Positions 1-9,444 of a stretch of 62,376 bases of DNA are shown in pieces (position 1 is the first letter of the stretch; each line of letters begins with the position of its first letter). The translations under genes were made by a program, and so were the position numbers. The notes under the pieces are model-generated. The model saw nothing but the letters and a program-made list of their open reading frames with translations. It was not told the DNA's origin and ran no database searches. The stretch lies in the NCBI RefSeq assembly GCF_000787815.1, contig NZ_BBPO01000005.1, positions 116,869-179,244 on the forward strand, read 5' to 3'. The DNA is from Streptacidiphilus neutrinimicus (GTDB taxonomy: Bacteria > Actinomycetota > Actinomycetes > Streptomycetales > Streptomycetaceae).

Positions 1-195
1 CGCCGAACGGCGGGGGCGGCCTCCTTGCCGGGCCCCCGAAGGACCGGCCGTGCACTGACCATCGGAGGACTCGGGATGTCCCGATCGGGAGGGCTTTGCC
101 ACAGTTGTCCCAGCCGTCTCCTTCACTCCATCAGTCACAGCTGTTGCGGCAGTCCCTATGTCCTCAATGACCTCGTTCGTCCCCGCCGTCTCATC
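1..195. other. Left-edge non-coding stretch
   Basis: No convincing gene is visible before the HtrA stop codon. The open frames here lack ribosome sites and recognisable protein sequence. It is the 3' flank of the protease gene on the minus strand. Confidence 0.5.
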
Positions 196-1323
196 TCATC
201 CGGCCGGGCCGGTGCCCAGGACGACGCGGGCCGTCTGCGCCTGGCCGCCGGCGTCGGTCCAGCCGAGGGTGACGGTGTCGCCGGGGTGGTGCTGCCCGAG
301 GAGCGCGGTCAGGGTGTTCGGGTCGGGCACCGAGGCGCCGTCGACCGAGGTGATCACATCTCCCGCGATCAGCCCCAGGTGGTCGGCTGGTGAGTCGGGC
401 ACGACCTGGACGACCGCCGCGCCGTTCGTCGCCGAGTACTGGTTCGCGGTGCCGACCCCGACGCCCAGCCACGCCGTCGCGCCGATGTGCACGCTCGACG
501 AGGCGTGACCCGCCGCGATGGCCTCGGCGGTGGCCTGCGCCTGGGTGGCCGGTATGGCGAAGCCCTCGGTGGGCGCGCTCTGGAACTGGTAGCCGACGGA
601 GGCGGCGGTGTCGATGCCGATCACCTGCCCCTGGGCGTTCACCAGCGGACCCCCGGAGTCGCCGGCCTGGATCTGCGCGTCGACCTGGATCAGGCCGCTG
701 AGCTGCTCGGAGCTGCCGGAGCCCTCGTCGGTGGCGGTGATCCGCTGGTCGAGCGCGGTGACCGAACCGGCCGCCTGGCTGGGCTGCCCGCCGCGCCCGC
801 CGGCATTGCCGAGTGCCGTCACCGCGTCGCCGACCGAGACATGGGTGCCCGCCGCCAGGCTGAGGGTCTGCAGGCCGGAGGCGCCGTGCAGCCGCACCAG
901 CGCCAGGTCGTGGCTGCGGTCGTAGCCGATCACGGACGCGCTGTAGGTGCGGCCGTTGCCGATGTCCACGGCGGACAGCGAGGTGGCGCCGTTGATGACG
1001 TGGTTGTTGGTGAGGACCATGCCGTCCGACGTCAGCACGATGCCGGTGCCGGCGGCCTCGGTGCCCTGGAGTCCCTGCTCGCTCACCAGGTCGACGCTTC
1101 CCGCCGCGACCTGCGCCAGCGTCCGCGGCGTCGTGCCCGAGCGCGCCGCGCCCAGCGACCCCGACCCCGAGGAGCCCGACGACGCCGACGCCGAGGGCGC
1201 GGTCCACGGCGAGGACGACCGCGTGGGCGACGTCGCGGTCGACGACGTCGACAGCGTGCACCCGGCGACACCCAGGGACACGGCTATCCCGCAGGCCGCG
1301 ATTCCTGCTGCGTTCCACCTCAT
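196..1323 (-). CDS. HtrA/DegP-like S1C serine protease lipoprotein with PDZ domain
   Basis: Extracytoplasmic trypsin-like protease, 375 aa. The start is the ATG at 1323, preceded by GGAGGTGG; a longer upstream frame has no such site. The N-terminus is a lipoprotein signal with lipobox VAGC (Cys22), followed by a Ser/Thr/Ala-rich linker. The catalytic triad is visible as His108 (TNNHVI), Asp139 (SHDLAL) and Ser223 (GDSGGPLV). The C-terminal ~90 residues are a PDZ domain (DHLGLIAGDVITSVDG). It lies 181 bp downstream of the peptide-export operon on the same strand. A role in quality control or maturation of the exported peptide is possible but only inferred from position. Confidence 0.9.
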   Translation of the reverse strand: MRWNAAGIAACGIAVSLGVAGCTLSTSSTATSPTRSSSPWTAPSASASSGSSGSGSLGAARSGTTPRTLAQVAAGSVDLVSEQGLQGTEAAGTGIVLTSDGMVLTNNHVINGATSLSAVDIGNGRTYSASVIGYDRSHDLALVRLHGASGLQTLSLAAGTHVSVGDAVTALGNAGGRGGQPSQAAGSVTALDQRITATDEGSGSSEQLSGLIQVDAQIQAGDSGGPLVNAQGQVIGIDTAASVGYQFQSAPTEGFAIPATQAQATAEAIAAGHASSSVHIGATAWLGVGVGTANQYSATNGAAVVQVVPDSPADHLGLIAGDVITSVDGASVPDPNTLTALLGQHHPGDTVTLGWTDAGGQAQTARVVLGTGPAG

Positions 1324-1504
1324 GGCGCCACCTCCGTGCTCGGCGCGCCTCCCCTGCCTGACAGATCCGTGCCCGGTGGGCGAGAGCGTCACGCGTGGGA
1401 GGAGTCGATTTGAAGGCCTTTCTCATGAAGCGCCCGGTCTCATCAGATCGCCCGGACGGTCACCGGACCCACCGCGCTTACTGCATCCGGGGGCTCCGGC
1501 CGCC

Positions 1505-4500
1505 CTAGCGCAGCTGGCGCCGGGCCAGTTGGTGGAAGGGGCCGGAGGGGTCGGCGAGGAGGGCGGCGGGCGTTCCCTCCTGGACGATCCGGCCGTCCGC
1601 CATGACCAGGACCCGATCGGCGTCGAGCACCGTCGACAGCCGGTGCGCGATCACCACGCGGGTGGCGCGCAGCCGACGGGTGCTCTCGATCACGATCCGC
1701 TGGGTCTCGTTGTCGAGGGCGCTGGTGGCCTCGTCGAAGAGCAGGATGCGCGGACGGCGGACCAGCGCCTGAGCGATCATCAGGCGCTGCCGCTGCCCGC
1801 CGGAGACCGTGCCGCCGCCGTCGGACAGCACGGTGTGCAGGCCCATCGGCATGGCCTTGACGTCCTCGGCGAGCCCGGCCATCGCCGCGGCCTCCCACAC
1901 CTCCTCCATGCTGTGCGGCTCGGTGCCGCGGATGCAGTCCAGGATCGAGCCGTTGAACGGCTGCGCGTGCTGGAGGACGACGCCGCACTGGCGGCGCACC
2001 GCCGCCTGGTCGAGCGAGGCGAGGTCCTGGCCGTCGAAGAGCACCGCGCCCGAGACGGGCCGGTCGAAGCCGATCAGCAGCCGCAGCAGGGTCGACTTGC
2101 CGCTCCCGCTCGCGCCGACGACGGCGACGAACTCGCCCGGCTCGATCCGGAACGTCACGTTGTCGAGCACCAGCGGCCCGCTCTCGGTGTAGCGGAAGGA
2201 GAGGCCGCGGGCCTCGATCCCGCCCGACAGCCGGCCGGGCGCGGCGCTGCCTCCGCGCACCTCCGGCACCTCGTCCAGGACCGGTTTGATCTGCTCGAAC
2301 AGCGGAAGCGCGGAGACCACCGAGAGCAGCGAGCCGGTGAGCTGGGTGACCGAGGTCAGCACCATCGTCACCGAGGTGCTGAAGGTGAGGAAGCTGCTCG
2401 CCGACATGCTGCCGCGGGCCGGTCCGGCCAGCAGCATGAACATCCCGAGCATGCAGACCGGCAGGTAGACGGCGTTGCAGACGGTGATCAAGTTCTTGAT
2501 CCTGCCCACCCGCCGCTGCATCTCCCGGCTGCGGGCGAACTCGCCCGCCCACGCCGCGTAGGCGAAGTCCTCGGCGGCGGCGACGCGCAGCTTGGGCAGG
2601 CCGCGCAGGGTCTGGAAGGCCTGGTTGTTCAGCTTGTTGTTCAGCACGGTCAGCCTGCGCTGCCAGCGCACCTGCCACAGGCCGAGCGCCAGGAAGACCG
2701 CGGCGATCACGACCAGCATGCCGACGGCGGCCAGCGCCAGCGGCACGCTGTAGCAGAGCAGCAGCGCCAGGTTGACCAGGCCGACCGTGCCCGCTTGGAC
2801 GACCACCGTGCTGACGCCGGACAGCAGGCGGCGGATGGCGCTGATGCCCATCGCCGCCGAGGCCAGCTCGCCCGTCGACCGTCCGGCGAAGAACCGGGTG
2901 GGCAGCCGCAGCAGCCGGTCCCAGATCGCCGGCTGCAGGGTGGCCTCGACGCGGCCCTCGAACCGCAGGATGGACAGGTTCTCCATCAGCATGAACGCGG
3001 CGGAGACCAGCGTGGTGGCGACGATCGCCAGCGAGGTCCGCACGATGAGATCGCTCTCGGCGTGCGGCACGTAGTCGCCGAGCACCTGCCCGGTGGCGAT
3101 CGGCACCAGCGTGCCGAGCACCACCGCAACCAGTCCGCTGACGACCAGCCGGCACAGGTCCGGCCGGGTGCCGCGCACGCTGAAGCGCAGCAACCGCCAG
3201 GCGGAGAGCGGCTTCTCGGGCAGCGGCCGGTAGCACAGCACGGCATAGGGCTCGAACTGGTCCGCGTTCTCCTCGCGGATCCGGGTGCGCCGCTCGCCGG
3301 AGGGGTCCACCGACTCGTACCCTCCGCGCCGCCACAGCAGCGCGACGGGCGTGCCGGACGCGGACCGGAAGCCGAGGAGCGGTCCGGCGTCCTGACGCCA
3401 CCAGCGTCCCTGGAGTCGAACCTGCCGGGTGCGGAAGCGGGAGGCGACCGCGATCCTCTCGATCGGGGAGAGCCGGTCGGCCGAGGTGACGCCGCCGGTG
3501 GGCGCGGTGATCGTGATCCCGGCCGCCGCGCCGACGATCCGGCAGGCGGCCAGGATCGCGTCGTCAAGGCCCGCGCCGCCTGCGGGCGCCTGCTCCGAGC
3601 GGCCCCGGTCGGTGCGCCGGAGGGAGGTGAGCAGCGCCTGGTCGGCCCGGGCGCGCGCCGCGTCGCCCGCCTTGACGCCCGCCTCGGCCCGGTCCTCGTA
3701 GGCCCGCTCCAGCTGGTCGATCCACCGGTCCAGCGCGAACAGCAGCCGGCTCTGCTGGTCGACCAACTGCTGCCAGGCGGCGGGGTCGACGAAGAGGTCC
3801 TGCGCCGTCTCCTGGCTGTAGACGCCGCCGTGGACCAGGCTGCCCGGAGGGAGCGACAGCCACTGCATGTCCTCGCCCAGGTCGTCCATGACGACGTCGG
3901 GCCCGCCCGAGCCGGCGCCGGCGCGGGCCTCGAAGAGCAGGCGCAGGCTGCGTCCGATGCCGCGGGCGAAGGCGTCCTCCAGCGGGGACGGCATCCCGTG
4001 GGCGCCGTAGTACGCCCAGTCGGGCGCGTACTGCGGGGCGAACAGCAGCTCGCGCAGCTGGATCCGGCGCAGCACGCAGCCGGCCTGCGGGCGGCCGACC
4101 ACCGTGTGCTGCGGCCCGTCGACGGGGCCGGGCAGCAGCGCGCCCGCGCCGAGCCGGCCGAGGAAGTGCCAGTGGCCCTCGAACACCGCGTCCACGGCGA
4201 ACAGGTCCATCGCCCCGGCGACCACCAGCCACACCACGTGCGGGCCCTCCAGCGGCAGCCGTCGCACGCCGGTGCAGTCGACGGGCGCGCCGAGGCCGCC
4301 GAGCGCGGTGAGCACCCCGTCGTCGCCGGGCTGCTGCGGGCCGGGCTCCTGGACGTAGCCCTGGGGGTAGGCCTGCGGGTAGCCCTGGACGTACGGCGTC
4401 CCCTGGGCGACCTGAACGACCTGGGCCGTCTGCCCGCTGGGCCACGACCCCTGGGCGCCCTGGGGGGCCTGCGGGGACGGCGGAGACGGCGGGGACAGCG

Positions 4501-4519
4501 GGGGTTCGGCGAACGACAC
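1505..4519 (-). CDS. NHLM-type bacteriocin export ABC transporter, permease/ATPase
   Basis: Second ABC transporter of an NHLM (nitrile-hydratase-leader-microcin) export system, 1004 aa. The Pro/Gln-rich N-terminus and a ~400-residue non-transmembrane region are typical of this family. An ABC membrane domain follows, with the ATPase at ~800-1004: Walker A GASGSGKST, signature VSGGQRQR, Walker B ILLFDEATSALD. The GTG start at 4519 lies one base after the TGA of the upstream transporter, with GGGAG just before it, so it is probably translationally coupled. It lacks a C39 domain, so peptide cleavage is left to its partner. Exact function relative to the partner transporter is not established in general. 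Confidence 0.9.
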   Translation of the reverse strand: MSFAEPPLSPPSPPSPQAPQGAQGSWPSGQTAQVVQVAQGTPYVQGYPQAYPQGYVQEPGPQQPGDDGVLTALGGLGAPVDCTGVRRLPLEGPHVVWLVVAGAMDLFAVDAVFEGHWHFLGRLGAGALLPGPVDGPQHTVVGRPQAGCVLRRIQLRELLFAPQYAPDWAYYGAHGMPSPLEDAFARGIGRSLRLLFEARAGAGSGGPDVVMDDLGEDMQWLSLPPGSLVHGGVYSQETAQDLFVDPAAWQQLVDQQSRLLFALDRWIDQLERAYEDRAEAGVKAGDAARARADQALLTSLRRTDRGRSEQAPAGGAGLDDAILAACRIVGAAAGITITAPTGGVTSADRLSPIERIAVASRFRTRQVRLQGRWWRQDAGPLLGFRSASGTPVALLWRRGGYESVDPSGERRTRIREENADQFEPYAVLCYRPLPEKPLSAWRLLRFSVRGTRPDLCRLVVSGLVAVVLGTLVPIATGQVLGDYVPHAESDLIVRTSLAIVATTLVSAAFMLMENLSILRFEGRVEATLQPAIWDRLLRLPTRFFAGRSTGELASAAMGISAIRRLLSGVSTVVVQAGTVGLVNLALLLCYSVPLALAAVGMLVVIAAVFLALGLWQVRWQRRLTVLNNKLNNQAFQTLRGLPKLRVAAAEDFAYAAWAGEFARSREMQRRVGRIKNLITVCNAVYLPVCMLGMFMLLAGPARGSMSASSFLTFSTSVTMVLTSVTQLTGSLLSVVSALPLFEQIKPVLDEVPEVRGGSAAPGRLSGGIEARGLSFRYTESGPLVLDNVTFRIEPGEFVAVVGASGSGKSTLLRLLIGFDRPVSGAVLFDGQDLASLDQAAVRRQCGVVLQHAQPFNGSILDCIRGTEPHSMEEVWEAAAMAGLAEDVKAMPMGLHTVLSDGGGTVSGGQRQRLMIAQALVRRPRILLFDEATSALDNETQRIVIESTRRLRATRVVIAHRLSTVLDADRVLVMADGRIVQEGTPAALLADPSGPFHQLARRQLR

Positions 4520-4520
4520 G

Positions 4521-6773
4521 TCAGTGCTCCCTGACCAACTGGGCGTAGGGCCCCGCGGCGGCCACCAGATCCTCGTGACGCCCACGCTCGACCACGACGC
4601 CGCGGTCCAGCACCACGATCTCGTCGCTGTCCCGCACCGTGCTGAGCCGGTGGGCGATCACCACGCAGGCGCAGCCGCGCCGGCGCAGGTTGTCCATGAC
4701 GACCTGCTCGGTCTCCGCGTCCAGGGCGCTGGTCACCTCGTCGAGGACCAGCACGCTCGGCTGGCGCACCAGGGCGCGAGCGATCTCCAGCCGCTGGCGC
4801 TGGCCGCCGGAGAAGTTGCGGCCGTCCTGCTCGACCCGGCCGTGGATGCCGCCGGGGCGCCGGGAGACGGCGTCGAGGACGGCCGCGTCCCGCAGGGCCG
4901 CGGTGACGGCCTCGTCGGATATCGAGGGGTCCCAGAGCGCGACGTTGTCGCGGACCGTGCCCTCGAAGAGGAAGACGTCCTGGTCGACGAAGGAGACCGA
5001 GGCCGCCAGCGAGCTCCGCGGGATGTCGGCGAGTCGCCGGCCGTCGATGGTGATCTCGCCCTCCCACGGTTGGTAGAGACCGGAGATCAGCCGGGAGACC
5101 GTGGACTTGCCGCTGCCCGAGCCGCCGACCAGGGCGACCTGGCGGCCGGGGCCGACGTCCAGGGTGAAGCCCTTCAGCAGCGGCTGGTCCAGAGCGCTGT
5201 AGCCGAAGGTGACGTCCTCCAGCAGCACGTGACCGCTGAGCCGGCGCGCGCCCGCCACCGAGCGCGAGCTCGTCAGCCGCGAGTCCGCCGGGAAGCTCTC
5301 GACGTCCTTGAGCCGGGCCATGTCGGCGGTGAAGTCCTGCACGCGCCCGGCCACCCCGTTCAGCCGGGTGACCGGCGCGGTGAAGCTGGCCACCAGCGCC
5401 TGGAACGCGACCAGCAGGCCGATCGAGATCTGGCCCTCCACCGCCCGCAGTCCGCCGATCAGCAGGATCAGCGCGCTGTTGAGCGCGGCGAGGGTGGGCG
5501 CGACGATGCTCAGCGTTGCGCCCGGCACGCCGAGCCGCTGCTCGCCGACGAGCGTGATCGCGTGCTGGCCGGCCCAGCGGCGGAAGTACCCCGTCTCGCC
5601 GCCGGTGGCCTTCATCGTCTCGATCAGCTGGAGCCCGCTGTAGGAGGTGTTGGTCAGCCGGGCGCTGTCCGCGCGCAGCTTCTGCACCCCGGTGCCGCGG
5701 ATGCGGACCACCACCCGCAGCGCCACCACGTTCAGCAGCGCGATCCCGATGCCGAGGACGGTCAACTGCGGGTCGTACGTCCACAGCAGCACGGCGTACA
5801 GCACCACCACGACGGCGTCGACGCCGACGGCGGAGAGGTCCCGGGCAAGGGTCTCCGCCACGGAGTCGTTGGACTGCAACCGTTGCACGAGATCGGCGGG
5901 GTTGCGCTGGGTGAAGAACGCCACCGGCAGGCGGAGCAGGTGACGCAGGAACCGCGCGCTGCTCAGCGTGGACGCGATCATCCGGCCGCGCAGCAGGTTG
6001 GCCTGCTGCACGGCCGTCAGCACACCGGTCAGCACCACCAGCGCCGCCATCGCCGCGAACAGCACCGGCAGCAGCGCGGTCCGGCCGCCGATCAGGAAGG
6101 AGTCGATGTAGGTGCGGCTCAGCGCGGGCATCGCCACGCCGACGGCGACCAACAGCAGGCTGGCGGCGAGGACAGCGGGCGTGGTGCCCTTGGTGCCGCG
6201 CAGCCGTGCGGGCAGGGCGCTCAGCACGCCGGGCCGCTTGCCGCCGGGGCGGAACTGTGGGCCCGGCTCGAAGGTCAGCACCACGCCGGTGAAGCTGGAG
6301 TCGAAGTCCTCCTCGTCGACGAACCGGCGGCCCCGCGCCGGGTCGTTGAGCTGCACGCCGCGCCTGCCCAACCGGCGGGCGGTGCCCTCGTAGACGACGA
6401 AGTGGTTGAACTCCCAGAACAGGACGGCGGGGGTGCGCACCTCGGCCGCCAGCGCGCCGGGCTCCATCTGCATGCCCTTGGCCGTCAGGCCGTAACCGCG
6501 GGCGGCCTTCAGCACGTTGCTCGCGCGGGAGCCGTCGCGCGAGACGCCGCAGGCGATCCGCAGCTCCTCGAGCGGGACGTGCCGGCCGTAGTGCCCGAGC
6601 ACCATCGAGAGCGCGGCGGCGCCGCACTCCACCGCCTCCATCTGCAGGACGGTGGGGGTGCGCACGGTCTTCTGGCGCACGGTCCTCTCGCGTGCGGTCT
6701 TCTCGTGTGCGGTCTGCCGGCGCACGCCCCGCTGGTGCGTCGCCTTCCGCCCGGCGGCGCGTCGTCCGCTCAC
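4521..6773 (-). CDS. NHLM-type peptidase (C39)/ABC transporter
   Basis: Peptidase-containing ABC transporter, 750 aa, expected to cleave a double-glycine leader and export the peptide. The N-terminus is rich in Arg/Lys/Thr (~40 aa). The C39 peptidase follows, with oxyanion Gln44, catalytic Cys50 (VECGAAAL), a His in NHFVVYEG and Asp in LNDPA. Membrane helices lead to the ATPase: Walker A GGSGSGKST near residue 548, signature FSGGQRQR, Walker B VLVLDEVTSALD. I chose GTG 6773, which overlaps the HlyD stop by four bases (GTGA), over the in-frame TTG at 6785. The overlap indicates coupled translation with its adaptor. Confidence 0.93.
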   Translation of the reverse strand: MSGRRAAGRKATHQRGVRRQTAHEKTARERTVRQKTVRTPTVLQMEAVECGAAALSMVLGHYGRHVPLEELRIACGVSRDGSRASNVLKAARGYGLTAKGMQMEPGALAAEVRTPAVLFWEFNHFVVYEGTARRLGRRGVQLNDPARGRRFVDEEDFDSSFTGVVLTFEPGPQFRPGGKRPGVLSALPARLRGTKGTTPAVLAASLLLVAVGVAMPALSRTYIDSFLIGGRTALLPVLFAAMAALVVLTGVLTAVQQANLLRGRMIASTLSSARFLRHLLRLPVAFFTQRNPADLVQRLQSNDSVAETLARDLSAVGVDAVVVVLYAVLLWTYDPQLTVLGIGIALLNVVALRVVVRIRGTGVQKLRADSARLTNTSYSGLQLIETMKATGGETGYFRRWAGQHAITLVGEQRLGVPGATLSIVAPTLAALNSALILLIGGLRAVEGQISIGLLVAFQALVASFTAPVTRLNGVAGRVQDFTADMARLKDVESFPADSRLTSSRSVAGARRLSGHVLLEDVTFGYSALDQPLLKGFTLDVGPGRQVALVGGSGSGKSTVSRLISGLYQPWEGEITIDGRRLADIPRSSLAASVSFVDQDVFLFEGTVRDNVALWDPSISDEAVTAALRDAAVLDAVSRRPGGIHGRVEQDGRNFSGGQRQRLEIARALVRQPSVLVLDEVTSALDAETEQVVMDNLRRRGCACVVIAHRLSTVRDSDEIVVLDRGVVVERGRHEDLVAAAGPYAQLVREH

Positions 6774-7579
6774 GGCAGGATCCAATCGATCGGGTGCTGT
6801 CCGGGCAGGTGCACGGCGGCGCTGACCAGCTCGCTGGACTGCAGTTGGTACGGCGGGCCCTGGGTGGTGGACCAGGCGTAGCCGGACCTGCTGCCGGACC
6901 GTTCCAACTGCACTACCACGGCGACCGGTTGGCCCTGTGCGCTGAACGCCTGGGCGAGCTGGTCGCTGCCGAGGAAGCCGGCGATCTGCTGGTGCGACTC
7001 GGGGCCGCCGCCGACCGACAGCACCTTCCCCCGCAGCAGCCCGTACTGCTGGACCGGCACCGACTGGACGTTCAGGTCGACCTCCGCGCCGACGGGCATC
7101 GAGGCGGCGTTGGTCGCCGACGCGTACAGGACCGCGACGAGCGGTTCGTCCGGGCTCGTGACGCGTTCGACAGCGGCGAGTTCGGAGCCGGTCTCGACGA
7201 CCGAGCCGAGCGGCGCGGCGAGCGTGGTGATCCGTCCCGCCGACACCGTCCTGATCGTCTGGACCTTCTGGCTCGTGCCCGTGCGGACGGCCAGAAGGGG
7301 GACCCCGGCGGCGAGGGTGTCGCCCGCGTTGGCGTAGACGGCGACCACCTGTCCGGCCACCGGGCTCTGCAGGGAGTAGCTGCCCTCCGCGTGGAAGAGG
7401 ATGCCGGGCGCGCTTACCGTGCTGGCGACCGTGCCGGTCACCGCCCAGAAGCCGGAGGCCGCCACCACCGCCGCCGTGACCAGGAGCACGAGGCGGCCCT
7501 GCGGTCGGGCCAGCTGAGCCGGCACGTCGAGATCCTCGGGCGACTGCTGCTTGGCCAGCGCCTGCTGCCGGAACTGCAC
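6770..7579 (-). CDS. NHLM-type secretion protein, HlyD-like periplasmic adaptor
   Basis: Membrane-fusion adaptor of 269 aa that partners the C39 transporter. One membrane helix (about residues 30-48, LVLLVTAAVVAASGFWAV) is followed by a split biotinyl-lipoyl-like domain (SPVAGQVVAVYANAGDTLAAG) and a beta-rich C-terminus. The GTG start at 7579 has AAGGAAAG eight bases upstream. It is short for HlyD proteins and has little coiled coil, as expected for a monoderm host with no outer membrane to span. It lies 151 bp downstream of the precursor peptide gene and is coupled to the next gene. Confidence 0.88.
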   Translation of the reverse strand: MQFRQQALAKQQSPEDLDVPAQLARPQGRLVLLVTAAVVAASGFWAVTGTVASTVSAPGILFHAEGSYSLQSPVAGQVVAVYANAGDTLAAGVPLLAVRTGTSQKVQTIRTVSAGRITTLAAPLGSVVETGSELAAVERVTSPDEPLVAVLYASATNAASMPVGAEVDLNVQSVPVQQYGLLRGKVLSVGGGPESHQQIAGFLGSDQLAQAFSAQGQPVAVVVQLERSGSRSGYAWSTTQGPPYQLQSSELVSAAVHLPGQHPIDWILP

Positions 7580-7730
7580 AGAGTATTTCTTTCCTTGGAC
7601 GACCCGGCGACTGCTCGGTCGTGGACTTCCGGAAATGCGCCGGAATGAAAAAGGGCGCGATACAGGCCCCGGAACGGACAGTTCCAGGGCCTGATCCCGA
7701 ACCGTTCAGCTCGGCGGGGATATCCAGAAA

Positions 7731-7994
7731 TCAGATACCCGTGACCACATTGGTCAGGTTGCTGACGGTGCCGGTCATGCCGGCCAGGCCGGTGACCTCG
7801 GAGACCAGGCCGCCGACCGGGAGGACGGAGCCGACGCCGTTCAGCGCGTCCGAGATGCCGGACACGTGAACGCCGAGGCCGGCCACGCCGTGCACGCCGG
7901 CGCCGGCGCCGATGCCGAGGCCGCCGGCCACGCCGTCCAGGTCGGTGTCGGCGATCTCGCGGGTCTCGACCTGCGGCGTGAAGTCGCTGCGCAT
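7731..7994 (-). CDS. Double-glycine leader precursor peptide, cysteine-free Gly-rich core
   Basis: Predicted substrate of the adjacent export system, 87 aa. The ATG at 7994 follows GAGAGGAAAA. Residues 1-25 are a leader ending in DLDGVAGG, the double-glycine type cut by C39 peptidases, with acidic and hydrophobic residues spaced as in NHLP/type A2 leaders. The 62-aa core has 16 Gly, many Val, Leu and Ala, ten Ser/Thr and no Cys. A thioether lanthipeptide or disulfide bacteriocin is therefore excluded. No modification enzyme lies nearby, so it is probably exported unmodified. Similar Streptomyces peptides tend to be labelled type A2 lantipeptide, which does not fit the core. Bioactivity is unknown. 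Confidence 0.8.
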   Translation of the reverse strand: MRSDFTPQVETREIADTDLDGVAGGLGIGAGAGVHGVAGLGVHVSGISDALNGVGSVLPVGGLVSEVTGLAGMTGTVSNLTNVVTGI

Positions 7995-8584
7995 GAGTGT
8001 TTTTCCTCTCAACGCTCTGAGCATTTCCAGTAGTGGGAACGGGTATATGCCCGCCCCTTTCTTGGCATGATCCAACCAGCCGCCGGTCGTATATGTCCAC
8101 TCGCGGCGTTCGGGTTTTATTGTGAACGTTCGAGTCGGTTCGTGGGCGGGCGCATCCGCGAATTCGGCCGAATAGTGGGGCTGCCGTGAACGAATGCGAA
8201 CAACCATGGCGCTGTTGCGTTGGTTGTGTGATGTCCCAGAGGGTGCGGTGTGTCCGACAAGGGCGCACGTGCACCGAACGCGGAGGAGATGCGGACGAAG
8301 TGAGGAGTCGTCCGACGGTTCCCGGGGCCCAAGACCCTCGTGAAGATTCCGCGAAGCCCCGCTCGGCGCCCTGTGCGCGGCACCCGCCGGTCGGCCCAGC
8401 ATGCCCGGGCGGTGGGCGTCCACGGAACCGACGATCGGCGGAGCCGAGGCCTCCAGCCGGTGGTACCCGTCCGCCGGGCGGCTTCGCGACGATGGGGAGC
8501 GGAACGCCCGTCCGCGCCTCAGTGGGCGGGGGCCGCCCCGGCCGTCGTGCTCGGCCGGGGCTCAAAGCCTCCGAGGACGCCGGG
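7995..8584. other. 590-bp intergenic region upstream of the export operon
   Basis: No supported gene. The part next to the peptide gene is less GC-rich than its surroundings and carries TATA-like stretches on the minus strand (8044-8049 and around 8090), so the operon promoter is probably here. A perfect 7-bp inverted repeat CGGACGA/TCGTCCG lies at 8292-8314. Open frames on both strands run through but lack family features. A Cys-rich plus-strand frame from 8186 has no good ribosome site. Confidence 0.5.
8292..8314. promoter_or_regulatory. Inverted repeat upstream of the peptide export operon
   Basis: Arms CGGACGA and TCGTCCG, 7 bp perfect, separated by nine bases. It lies about 300 bp upstream of the precursor ATG. 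A regulator-binding site is possible; no regulator gene is adjacent. Confidence 0.3.
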
Positions 8585-9004
8585 TCAGAAGTCGCTGACC
8601 CGGCGGTGGCTGGTGAGGCCCCAGATGACGAAGACGTCGACGGCCATCATCACGACGGACCAGAACGGGTAGTACGGCAGCCACAGGAACTGGGCGATCA
8701 GGCTCAGCCCGGCGATGCCGATGCCCGCCCAGCGGGCCCAGGTCTGGTCGGCGAGCAGGCCGACGCCGGCCAGGATCGCGAGGATGCCGAGCACGATGTG
8801 GACCCAGCCCCAGCCGGTCAGGCTGAACTGGTAGACGTAGTGCGGAGTGGCGACGTAGACCTTGTCCTTGGAGACCGCGGAGGCGCCCTCCAGCACCCCC
8901 AGGACCCCGCCGACCAGCAGCAGCACCGCTGCGAACACGACGGCGCCGGCGGCCAGCCGGCCTTCGTGGGCGCCGTTCCCGCGGGTGGGAGTCGGTGTGG
9001 TCAT
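8585..9004 (-). CDS. DUF7144-like four-helix membrane protein
   Basis: 139-aa membrane protein with four hydrophobic segments: about residues 17-40, 65-84, 88-108 and 112-132. The middle sequence GWGWVHIVLGILAILAGVGL and the later WLPYYPFWSVVMMAVD resemble a common actinobacterial membrane family of unknown function. The ATG at 9004 follows GAGGAGG at good spacing. It stands alone between the export operon's promoter region and small membrane genes. Function unknown. Confidence 0.8.
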   Translation of the reverse strand: MTTPTPTRGNGAHEGRLAAGAVVFAAVLLLVGGVLGVLEGASAVSKDKVYVATPHYVYQFSLTGWGWVHIVLGILAILAGVGLLADQTWARWAGIGIAGLSLIAQFLWLPYYPFWSVVMMAVDVFVIWGLTSHRRVSDF

Positions 9005-9163
9005 CTGCCTGCCTCCTCGCAGCTCGCCCGGTGGCGTCTCGGGCCAGCCTCCGCGAGGGGCCACCGTGGGGCGAGCGGGCGGAGCCGTTCGGGGGAGACG
9101 CGCGCAACGCGATCGGGGCCCGGCGATCCGAGGATCACCGGGCCCCGAGGGGGGCTGCTCGAC

Positions 9164-9424
9164 TCAGGCGACGTGCCAGATCATGCCGGGCGTGGCCGCG
9201 ACGGACGCGGCCAGCACGGCGAGGTCGGCGAGGCCCAGTGCGATGCCGAGGCCCGCGCGGACCGGTCGGCGCGTGCGGCGGACCAGCGCGATCGTGGCCA
9301 GCACGATCGCGCAGGGGCCGAGCACCAGGTTGAACACGAGCAGGCCGAGCAGGCCGAGGATGAACGACGCGACGGCCATCTGGTCGGCGTCGAAGGTGCG
9401 TTGGCGTTCGGTGAGGGTGTCCAC
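9164..9424 (-). CDS. DUF4190-like small membrane protein
   Basis: 86 aa with two membrane helices (AVASFILGLLGLLVFNLVLG and a later GLGIALGLADLAVLAASVAA) around a basic loop, the usual DUF4190 layout. GTG 9424 is preferred because GGAG lies seven bases upstream. A longer frame would overlap the gene behind it. It forms a short minus-strand pair with the 51-aa membrane protein, and both are divergent from the FabR-like regulator, so they may be its targets. Confidence 0.65.
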   Translation of the reverse strand: MDTLTERQRTFDADQMAVASFILGLLGLLVFNLVLGPCAIVLATIALVRRTRRPVRAGLGIALGLADLAVLAASVAATPGMIWHVA

Positions 9425-9444
9425 GGGAGGCTCCGAGGGGCTGG

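Noticed and set aside
947-4534. Very long plus-strand frame opposite the HtrA and ABC transporter genes
   Set aside because: It is Gln/His/Asp/Arg-rich with no family features and is the mirror of real minus-strand genes in high-GC DNA.
2986-6627. Long minus-strand frame across both ABC transporters
   Set aside because: Arg/Pro-rich shadow in another frame; the two real genes have complete ATPase motifs.
7995-8423. N-terminal extension of the precursor peptide frame to 8423
   Set aside because: The frame is open but the ATG at 7994 has a good ribosome site and gives a standard leader; the upstream residues have no features.
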